DNA from: Solimonas sp040754295
GTDB lineage: Bacteria; Pseudomonadota; Gammaproteobacteria; Nevskiales; Nevskiaceae
Assembly (NCBI GenBank): GCA_040754295.1
Contig: JBFMCQ010000011.1
Location: 1 to 64,000 of the forward strand
Length of the DNA stretch: 64,000 nt
Direction of reading: 5' to 3'
The notes under the pieces are model-generated. The model saw only the letters and a program-made list of their open reading frames with translations, ran no database searches and was not told the origin of the DNA. This document shows positions 56,162-64,000 of this stretch, piece after piece. Made by a program: the position numbers and the translations under genes. Positions within the stretch are counted from its first letter, which is position 1. The number at the start of each line of letters is the position of its first letter.

Positions 56162-56731
56162 TCAGCGGGCCGGCGCCAGATACAGGCGAAAACGGACCGG
56201 GACCTCGTCGGCGACGAGCTCGTCCTCGTTCCACTCGCCGCCGCCGATGCCAAACTCGGTGCGGCGGATGCGCAGCTCGCCGCTTGCCAGCAACGCGCCG
56301 TCGCCCTGCGGCTCCAGCGTGACCGGCACCGTGACCGTGCGCGGCGTACCGCGGATGCGCAGCTCGCCGCTGATCTCGTAGCGATCATCGCCGAGCGCGC
56401 GCACCGCGCTGCTCGCGAACGTCGCCCGCGGATGGCCGGCGGCGTCCAGCCACGGCTCGTCGAGCGCAACCGCGTCGGCTTCTTCGTCGCCGGTCGTCAG
56501 GCTGGCGATGTCGACGCTGATCTGCGCGCTCGACGCTGCGAGCGTGTCGGGGTCGAGCTGCACCTGCCCGTCGAAACGGCGGAAGCGGCCGCTGACCGGC
56601 ACGCCCATCTGTTTCACGCTGAACGTGATTTCGCTCTTCGCCGCCACCACCTCGCGCACCGCCGCCGCCGCCGGCAGCGCAAACCCGACACACAGCAGCG
56701 CCAGGCTGCAGGCAAGAACTGCGGATTTCAT
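56162..56731 (-). CDS. YceI-family periplasmic protein (second copy)
   Basis: A 189-aa YceI-family protein with signal peptide (MKSAVLACSLALLCVGFALP). The domain is more divergent than its neighbour: KSEITFSVKQMGVPVSGRFR, HPRATFASSAVRAL and ELRIRGTPRTVTVPV. Start ATG 56731 overlaps the end of the cytochrome b561 gene by 4 bp, so the two are translated together. The two YceI proteins probably hold different hydrophobic cofactors or act in sequence; this is inference. Confidence 0.92.
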   Translation of the reverse strand: MKSAVLACSLALLCVGFALPAAAAVREVVAAKSEITFSVKQMGVPVSGRFRRFDGQVQLDPDTLAASSAQISVDIASLTTGDEEADAVALDEPWLDAAGHPRATFASSAVRALGDDRYEISGELRIRGTPRTVTVPVTLEPQGDGALLASGELRIRRTEFGIGGGEWNEDELVADEVPVRFRLYLAPAR

Positions 56732-57306
56732 CGGTTTCTCCCGAAAAGGCGGCGCGGCAGCATGCGCAGCAGCACTTCGTCGCGATCGACGAAATGATGC
56801 TTGAGCGCCGCGGCCATGTGCACTGTGACCGTCGCCAGCAGCAGCTTGTTCAATGCCCAGTGCACGCGCTCCAGTGCGGCGCCGAGCGCGGCGTTCTTGT
56901 CGAGCAGATCGGGAATCGGCAGCACCGCGAAATACACCGTCTGAAAGCCCTTGGCCGAGCTCATCAGCCAGCCCGACAGCGGCACCGCGAGCAGCAGCAG
57001 GTAGAGCATGCGGTGCGTGATTTCCGCGCTGCGGCGCTCCCAGGCCGCCATCGTCGCCGGCAATGCCGGCGGTGGTCTGTGCAGGCGCCAGGCCAGGCGC
57101 AGGCCGACGACGGCAAAGATCGTCACGCCGACCCACTTGTGGTACGAGAACAGCCTCAGCTTGGTGGGCGAGAGCTTCAGATCGACCATGTAGAAGCCGA
57201 GCGTGAACGCGCCGACGAGCAGCAGCGCCGTCAGCCAGTGCGCCAGCTGAGCGACCGCGCCGTAGCGTGCGATCCGGGTAGATGGCCCCATCCCTGTGTC
57301 GTCCAT
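56728..57306 (-). CDS. Cytochrome b561 family protein
   Basis: A 192-aa four-helix membrane protein. Likely heme b ligands are the histidines in QLAHWLTALL, FSYHKWVG, VHWALNKLLL and TVHMAAALKHHF. The length is that of the bacterial diheme b561 family. It transfers electrons between quinol and periplasmic acceptors, and commonly sits with yceI. It is the first gene of the b561-yceI-yceI unit and diverges from the DUF885 gene. Confidence 0.92.
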   Translation of the reverse strand: MDDTGMGPSTRIARYGAVAQLAHWLTALLLVGAFTLGFYMVDLKLSPTKLRLFSYHKWVGVTIFAVVGLRLAWRLHRPPPALPATMAAWERRSAEITHRMLYLLLLAVPLSGWLMSSAKGFQTVYFAVLPIPDLLDKNAALGAALERVHWALNKLLLATVTVHMAAALKHHFVDRDEVLLRMLPRRLFGRNR

Positions 57307-57350
57307 CGTCGGGCGGCATGCTAGTGTCGCGCGTCGGGAGACCGCAACTC

Positions 57351-58655
57351 ATGTTCAAGCCTGCATTGCTCAGCGCCGCGCTCCTCGCGCTCGCCGGCTG
57401 CGCCGCACCGGTGAGCACGCAAACGCCGGACGCGCCGCCGCTGGACCGCCTCGCGGAACGCTATGTGCGCCTGGTGCTCGCGCTCGGGCAGCACGACGAC
57501 GGCTACGTCGACGCCTACTATGGACCGCCGGCCTGGCGCGCCGAGGCCGCCGCCGAAAAGCGGCCGCTCGCAGCCATCCGGGCGGACGCCGCGGCCGTGA
57601 TCGCCGCGCTGCAGGCGCACCCAGTGCCCGCAGACGCGCTGCTGCAGCTGCGCCGGCAGTACCTGGTGCGCCAGTTGCAGGCGCTGGTCGCGTATGCCGC
57701 AGCGCTGCAAGGCCGGCGCCTGGGCTTCGATGCCGAAGCGCGCGCGCTCTACGACATCGATCCGCCGGCGTTCGACGCCGCGGCGCTCGACGCGCAGCTG
57801 GCGACGATCGACCGCCTGCTGCCGGGACCCGAGCCGCTCGCCGCGCGCTACAACGCCTATGTCGAGCGCTTCGCGATCCCGCCGCAGCGGCTCGACGCGC
57901 TCATGCGCGCGGCGATCGCCGCGGCGCGGCGCGTCAGCGCGGATCACATCGCCCTGCCGCCGGGCGAAAGCTTCGAGCTCGCCTTCGTCCGCGACCAGCC
58001 CTGGAGCGCGTACAACTGGTACCAGGGCGGCTACCGCAGCCGCATCGAGATCAATACCGAGCTGCCGGTGACCGTCGCGCGTGCGATCGAGCTCGCGGTG
58101 CACGAGGGCTATCCCGGGCACCACGTCTACAACAGTCTGCTCGAGCAGGCGCTGGTCGATGGCCGCGGCTGGGTCGAGTACAGCGTCTATGCCTTGTACT
58201 CGCCGCAGTCCCTGATCGCGGAGGGCAGCGCCGACTACGGCATCGCGCTCGCGTTTCCGCATGCGCAGCGCGTCGCCTTCGTGCGCGACACGCTGTTTCC
58301 GCTCGCCGGCTTCGACGCCGCCGAGGCCGAGCGCTACGTGACCGTCAGCGAAGCCGGGCGCGCGACCGGGCAGGCGACGATCGAAGCCGCGCGGCGCTAT
58401 CTCGACGGCGTCGCGGACGCCGAAACCACCGTGCGCTTCCTGCAGACCCGCGCGCTGTACTCGGAAGCGCGCGCGCGGCAGCGCATCCGCTTCTTCGACC
58501 GCTATCGCGCCTACATCGTCAACTACACGCTCGGCGAGACGCTGGTCGCCGACTACGTCGAGCGCGTCGCCGGCGCCGATGCGCAGCGCCGCTGGGCGGT
58601 GTTCGCCGAGTTGCTGTCGTCGCCGCGCCTGCCATCGGGTTTGCGCGCGCCGTAA
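57351..58655 (+). CDS. DUF885-family metallopeptidase-like lipoprotein
   Basis: A 434-aa lipoprotein (MFKPALLSAALLALAGCAAP). The DUF885 domain contains HEGYPGHHVYNSL, the family's HExxxGH-like putative metal site, and EGSADYGIALAFP. DUF885 proteins are predicted zinc-dependent peptidases or hydrolases; the substrate is unknown. It is shorter than typical DUF885 proteins (about 600 aa), particularly at the N-terminal side. The ATG at 57351 is selected by the signal peptide; an in-frame start at 57282 would overlap the divergent gene. Confidence 0.85.
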   Translation: MFKPALLSAALLALAGCAAPVSTQTPDAPPLDRLAERYVRLVLALGQHDDGYVDAYYGPPAWRAEAAAEKRPLAAIRADAAAVIAALQAHPVPADALLQLRRQYLVRQLQALVAYAAALQGRRLGFDAEARALYDIDPPAFDAAALDAQLATIDRLLPGPEPLAARYNAYVERFAIPPQRLDALMRAAIAAARRVSADHIALPPGESFELAFVRDQPWSAYNWYQGGYRSRIEINTELPVTVARAIELAVHEGYPGHHVYNSLLEQALVDGRGWVEYSVYALYSPQSLIAEGSADYGIALAFPHAQRVAFVRDTLFPLAGFDAAEAERYVTVSEAGRATGQATIEAARRYLDGVADAETTVRFLQTRALYSEARARQRIRFFDRYRAYIVNYTLGETLVADYVERVAGADAQRRWAVFAELLSSPRLPSGLRAP

Positions 58656-58681
58656 CCCGCCGTGCGCGGTGAGCGGCGGGT
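58655..58681. terminator. Stem-loop between DUF885 and CNNM genes
   Basis: ACCCGCCG / CGGCGGGT, 8 bp, loop of 11 bases, just after the DUF885 stop and before the 3' end of the convergent gene. GC-only hairpin without a T-tract. Confidence 0.4.
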
Positions 58682-58695
58682 ACGCGGCGATGCCG

Positions 58696-60018
58696 CTAGT
58701 CCGCCCTGCGATCATCGCTGTCGCTGTTGCCGGCGTGGGCCGGCGCCTCGCGCCGCAGCAGCAGCTTGTCGATGCGCCGGCCGTCGAGGTCGATCACCTC
58801 GAAGCCCCAGCCGTCGAGCCAGGCGACTTCGCCGAGCCGCGGCAGATGACCGAGCTGACTCAGCACGAGGCCGGCGGCGGTCTCGTAGTCGCGCTCGGCG
58901 GGCAGGGGGACGCCGAGGCGCTCGGCAAGCTCGCCCGCGGGCAGCTCGCCGTCGACGAGCCAGGTGCCGTCTTGGCGCTCGACGATCGTCGGTGGCGGCT
59001 GGTCGAGGTGAAACTCACCGGCAATCGCCGAGAGAATGTCGGTGACGGTGACGAGCCCCTGCAGTGCGCCGAACTCGTCGACGACGATCGCTGCGTGCAA
59101 GGCCGAGCGCTTGAGCTTGGCGATCGCGTCGAGTGCATCGAGGCTGTCCGGCAGCACCAGCGCCTCTTCGACGTGGGCGCCCGGATCGATCGTCTGCGCG
59201 CCGTCGAGCACGGCGTCGACGATGTGCTTGGCCGCGATCAGGCCGACGAAGTGGTCGATATCGCCGCGGGCCGCGATCAGCTTCGAGTGACGGCTCGTCC
59301 GCAGGCGCGCGCGCTGGATCTCGACCGGATCGTCGAGGTCGATCCAGTCCAGGTACTTTCGCGGCGTCATCAGCGCGCGCACGCTGCGGTCGGCCAGACG
59401 CATGATCGCGCCGATCATCACTTTCTCCTCCGGCTCGACGACGCCGGCGGACGCCGCCTCCGACACCAGCGCGTGGATTTCCTCATCGCTGACGCGCGCG
59501 CTCGGCGTCGCCGACGGCGGAAACAGGCGCAGGACGACGCTGCTCGACGCATCGAGCATCCACACCAGCGGTCGCGCGACGACTGAAAGCGCGCGCATCG
59601 CCGGCGAAACCAGCAGGGCCAGCGCCTCGGGGTTGCGCAAGGCCAGGCGCTTGGGCACCAGCTCGCCGACGATCAGCGACAGGTAGGTGACGGCAATGAC
59701 GACGAGCGCAACGGCCACCGGCTCGGCGATGTCGAAGGCCACGCCCAAGCCGGTGAGCCAGGCGGCGAAGGGCTCGGCCAGGCGGATGCCGCTGAAGGCG
59801 CCGGCGAGCACGCCGACGAGGGTGATGCCGATCTGCACGGTGCTGAGGAAGCGGCCCGGCTGATCGAACAGCTCCAGCGCCGCGTGCGCGCCGCGCTGTC
59901 CGCGCGTCCTCAGCGCCTCCAGCCGCGGCCGCTTCGACGACACGAGCGCCAGCTCGGACATGGCCAGCACCCCGTTGAGTGCGATCAACAGTCCGACGAT
60001 CAGCAGATCGAGCAGCAT
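58696..60018 (-). CDS. CNNM/CorC-type transporter-associated protein (DUF21-CBS-CorC)
   Basis: 440 aa. The N-terminal DUF21/CNNM membrane domain (about 1-180) has LNGVLAMSELALVSSKRPRL and GITLVGVLAGAFSG. Two CBS domains follow (about 205-330, with VRALMTPRKYLDWIDLDD and IVVDEFGALQGLVTVTDIL). The end is a CorC_HlyC domain (about 345-420, GELPAGELAERLG and GGxL-type core). The family is linked to Mg2+/Co2+ homeostasis and historically annotated as hemolysin. Probable divalent-cation exporter or regulator. The 180 bp between it and the AbgT gene hold no gene I can support. Confidence 0.92.
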   Translation of the reverse strand: MLLDLLIVGLLIALNGVLAMSELALVSSKRPRLEALRTRGQRGAHAALELFDQPGRFLSTVQIGITLVGVLAGAFSGIRLAEPFAAWLTGLGVAFDIAEPVAVALVVIAVTYLSLIVGELVPKRLALRNPEALALLVSPAMRALSVVARPLVWMLDASSSVVLRLFPPSATPSARVSDEEIHALVSEAASAGVVEPEEKVMIGAIMRLADRSVRALMTPRKYLDWIDLDDPVEIQRARLRTSRHSKLIAARGDIDHFVGLIAAKHIVDAVLDGAQTIDPGAHVEEALVLPDSLDALDAIAKLKRSALHAAIVVDEFGALQGLVTVTDILSAIAGEFHLDQPPPTIVERQDGTWLVDGELPAGELAERLGVPLPAERDYETAAGLVLSQLGHLPRLGEVAWLDGWGFEVIDLDGRRIDKLLLRREAPAHAGNSDSDDRRAD

Positions 60019-60198
60019 CGACGACGGCGGCGGGTGGGGCGCATCAGTATCGCCGATCGCCGTGCTGCGGTGCAGCGTGAGCGCCGCCGGCGGAAGTCGC
60101 CGGTGCGCGCGACGACACCGGCGCTACCGATCGCGATGTCCCAGTGGCACGAGCGCCGGCCGAAGACGCTCGAGGAACTCGAAAGCATAGGTGCCCGC

Positions 60199-61749
<1,551 letters not shown>

Positions 61750-61881
61750 GTTTCTGGCTCGCAGAGGGAGGACGGCCGGAGTGTAGTGGCTCGCGGCCAC
61801 CGGCGTCGTGCGGGTTTTCCCCGCGGACCGCGCCCGCGGCGCGCCGTACAATCCGCCTCCGACCTTCTGCCGGGCAGCGCC

Positions 61882-62778
61882 ATGCACCTGCCATATCACA
61901 TCCTCGACGTCTTCACCGAGCGGCCCTTCGCGGGCAATCCGCTGGCGGTCGTGCAGTATGCGGATCAGCTCTCGCAGGCGCAGATGCAGGGGATCGCGCG
62001 CGAGTTCAACCTGTCGGAAACCGTTTTCATCCAGGCGCCGCGTATCGAAAGCGCGCTGGCGCGCGCGCGCATCTTTACGCCGGCCAAGGAGCTGCCGTTC
62101 GCGGGCCACCCCACGGTCGGCACCGCCTGCCTGCTCTCCGAGCTGGGCATTGCGCCGCAGGGCGAGGACGAGCGCTTCGTGCTCGACGAGGGCATCGGGC
62201 CGGTGCCGGTGCGCGTGCGCCGCGCCGAGGGACGGCCGGTGTTCGCCGAGCTGACGACGGCGCAGCTGCCGGAATACGGCGCGACGCGGCCGACGGACGA
62301 GGCCGTCGCCGCGATCCTCGGCCTGGGCATCGGCGATCTCGGCAGCGAAAGCGAAGGCGTGCGCACCGTGTCCTGCGGCATGCCGTTCGTGCTCGTGCCG
62401 GTGCGCGCGCCGGAAGTGCTCGCCGCGATCTCGCTGGATGTCGGCCTGTGGCGCCAGACCCTGATGGGCCAGTGGGCGCAGGAGCTCTACGTCTACGCGC
62501 GCGGCTACGAGGGCGAGCTGCGCGCGCGCATGTTCGCGCCGGCGATGGGCATCCCCGAAGACCCGGCCACCGGTGCGGCGGCGGCGGCGCTCGGCGGCGC
62601 GCTGGCGAGCGAGTCGCCGATCATCGAAGGCCGCCTGCAGTGGCTGATCCGCCAGGGCCTCGAAATGGGCCGGCCGAGCGAGCTGCACGTCTGCGCCGAG
62701 CGCGCCGGCGGTGCGGTGACGGCCGTGCGCGTCGGCGGCTATACCGTGCGCGTCGCCGAAGGGACGCTCTTCGTCTGA
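61882..62778 (+). CDS. PhzF-family phenazine biosynthesis-like isomerase
   Basis: A 298-aa protein with the two-lobed diaminopimelate-epimerase-like fold of PhzF. The start is LPYHILDVFTERPFAGNPLA; the general acid/base glutamate is in EFNLSETVFI; other motifs are ELPFAGHPTVGTA and EDPATGAAAAALGG. No phenazine genes are nearby, so it is one of the many PhzF paralogues with unknown substrate. A weak hairpin follows at about 62838-62863. Confidence 0.92.
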   Translation: MHLPYHILDVFTERPFAGNPLAVVQYADQLSQAQMQGIAREFNLSETVFIQAPRIESALARARIFTPAKELPFAGHPTVGTACLLSELGIAPQGEDERFVLDEGIGPVPVRVRRAEGRPVFAELTTAQLPEYGATRPTDEAVAAILGLGIGDLGSESEGVRTVSCGMPFVLVPVRAPEVLAAISLDVGLWRQTLMGQWAQELYVYARGYEGELRARMFAPAMGIPEDPATGAAAAALGGALASESPIIEGRLQWLIRQGLEMGRPSELHVCAERAGGAVTAVRVGGYTVRVAEGTLFV

Positions 62779-62926
62779 GGCGTCGCCGGAATTCGCCGCG
62801 GAGAACGCAGAGAAACTCGCAAGTTAAAAATCCTGCTCCCCGGCCTACAGGGCCGAGGGGCGCTTTCCTACACGCGCATCCGAAAGCCGCCTCCTCAGAA
62901 TCCCCGTCCGGTTCCGAAAAAGGATC

Positions 62927-63295
62927 ATGAGCACGATGACCTTTCTTCCCGGCATGGCCTCGCACGCGGTACTGAGCGAGTGGATCGACGATCACGAGAC
63001 GTTGCTCGCCAGCGTGCTGCTGAGCCGCGTCGACGGCCGGCCCGGCCTGCGCGGCTTTTTCGTCAGCGCGGACGCAAGCGGCAACCACCTATTGCGGCTC
63101 TGTGAAGGCGCGGACGACGGCTGGATGATCTGGATCGATCAGCGCCGCACGCGCTCGCGCTTCGGCCGCGCCTACGCCGACGCGCTGGCCAATGCCTGGC
63201 TCGGCCGGATGGAGGCGGCCGGCTGGCGCATCGACTGGAGCGCCCGCGCCGAGCCGCAGTGCGCGGTGCACGCGCTGATTCCGGTCGCCGCATGA
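62927..63295 (+). CDS. Hypothetical protein
   Basis: A 122-aa soluble protein (MSTMTFLPGMASHAVLSEWI ... RRTRSRFGRAYADALANAWL). Codon use is typical of the chromosome and an AAAAGGA ribosome-binding site precedes the ATG. No family recognised. Nothing in the context indicates a function. Confidence 0.65.
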   Translation: MSTMTFLPGMASHAVLSEWIDDHETLLASVLLSRVDGRPGLRGFFVSADASGNHLLRLCEGADDGWMIWIDQRRTRSRFGRAYADALANAWLGRMEAAGWRIDWSARAEPQCAVHALIPVAA

Positions 63296-63481
63296 TCTGG
63301 CTGGGGGAGGTCGAGCGTCCGCTTGCGGGTGGGTTGGGTGGAGCAGAAGGTCGCGCCGGGTCAGGACGACCCGGCAGCGCCTCGCCGGTGCTCGACTGAC
63401 GCACGATCTCGAGCGGAAATCCGATTGCTGCCACGTGCCGCTGCGGTATGCTGGCGGCCCGTGGGGCAAGTGAGCGCTCGT

Positions 63482-64000
63482 ATGTCGACGATCCGGTACG
63501 CGGTGCTGCTGGCGGCAGGGCTGGTCGGTGCGTGCGGCGGCGGCGGCTCGCAGAATCCGCAGGTGCCGATCGAGCCGCGGCGTACGCCGGTCCAGCAGCT
63601 CGCGCTCAAGACCTTTGCCGCCGACTGCAGCGATTTTCTCGACTACGCCGCGGATGCGCTGACCGAGCAGTACCTGACGCCGGTCTACTGCCTCGCCATC
63701 GGACCCTGCCCGGTGTTTGCGGACGCCGGGCCGCCGCCACCGGGCGCGCCGATGGCCACGCCCGTGCCCACGCCGGGCGTCATCGTCTCGGCGCCGCCGC
63801 CGGCCGATGCCCCGGAGCCCGAGCGCGTGTCCGGCACCAATACGCAGGAGGCGGGCGTCGACGAGGCCGACATCGTCAAGGTCGACGCCGCCGGCCGCTT
63901 GTACATCCTCGATGACAACCGGCTGCTGATCCTGCCGGCTTTTCCCCCCGAGGGGCTGGCCGAGCGCCCGCTGGCCGCGCTCGCGCTGGCCGCGGACGGC
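63482..64000 (+). CDS. Beta-propeller domain lipoprotein (partial, runs off the window)
   Basis: The first 173 codons of a longer gene. The signal ends in a lipobox-like VGAC followed by GGGGS. After a Pro-rich linker comes VSGTNTQEAGVDEADIVKVD, then GRLYILDDNRLLIL, the diagnostic entry of the secreted beta-propeller family (PF09826 type). The complete protein would be about 600-700 aa. The C-terminus is outside the window. Confidence 0.85.
   Translation, partial: MSTIRYAVLLAAGLVGACGGGGSQNPQVPIEPRRTPVQQLALKTFAADCSDFLDYAADALTEQYLTPVYCLAIGPCPVFADAGPPPPGAPMATPVPTPGVIVSAPPPADAPEPERVSGTNTQEAGVDEADIVKVDAAGRLYILDDNRLLILPAFPPEGLAERPLAALALAADG

Noticed and set aside
61882..62778. Phenazine biosynthesis gene cluster
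   Set aside because: Only a stand-alone PhzF-family protein is present; none of the other phz genes occurs nearby.

Overview
This is a 64 kb, very GC-rich, gene-dense stretch of a gammaproteobacterial chromosome. The gene order polA - small-RNA locus - (insert) - engB - cytochrome c4 - dsbA, together with TamAB, LptM-LysA, LpxL/WaaA, YceI/cytochrome b561 and a TIGR02999-type sigma factor next to a Ser/Thr kinase, fits the Xanthomonadales/Nevskiales side of the class. That placement is inferred from gene content and the polA-linked small RNA; no marker gene settles the genus.

Layout. 1-3.9 kb: a MAPEG protein, ethanolamine ammonia-lyase EutBC ending in a REP/MITE-like palindrome, and a glutathione S-transferase with a low-complexity tail. 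4-9.3 kb: the TamA/TamB outer-membrane biogenesis pair. 9.3-13.7 kb: LptM, LysA and DNA polymerase I. 13.7-14.5 kb: a strong small-RNA candidate with four C-rich hairpin loops (sX13-like), then remnants of a hydrolase/adenylate-cyclase gene and of a pyridoxamine-phosphate-oxidase-like gene. 14.5-22 kb: a degenerate GGDEF/EAL protein, EngB, cytochrome c4, DsbA, an M14 peptidase, an L,D-transpeptidase and a TPR protein sharing a C-terminal domain with it. 22-28.6 kb: LpxL, WaaA (carrying a 4x heptamer repeat), RarD, a PAS-GGDEF protein, an internally deleted SDR gene, a ClpP-type protease and a TIGR01777 epimerase.

28.7-46.7 kb is accessory. It starts at tRNA-Arg(CCG) with its own terminator, passes through decayed toxin-antitoxin genes (VapC without its N-terminus; ParDE broken by an 8-bp tandem duplication and further frameshifts), and then holds the most unusual content of the window: two giant, translationally coupled secreted-protein genes. 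The first is a roughly 2,400-residue mosaic of alpha/alpha-toroid repeats, carboxypeptidase-regulatory-like domains, an NHL-type propeller and a lone CxxCH motif; its N-terminal part is separated by a -1 frameshift. The second is a 2,720-residue protein with a transglutaminase-like domain, a YD/RHS shell and a C-terminal HNH-like nuclease tip, followed at a 4-bp overlap by a 100-aa candidate immunity gene in AT-richer DNA. An exact 285-bp copy of part of the RHS shell lies downstream and cuts off another gene.

46.7-64 kb returns to typical chromosome: a pseudopilin-like protein with an EF-hand-like loop, the ECF sigma/Ser-Thr kinase pair, an alcohol dehydrogenase, an M1 aminopeptidase lipoprotein, two YceI proteins with cytochrome b561, a DUF885 lipoprotein, a CNNM/CorC-type protein, an AbgT-family transporter, a PhzF-family protein and the start of a beta-propeller lipoprotein that runs off the window.
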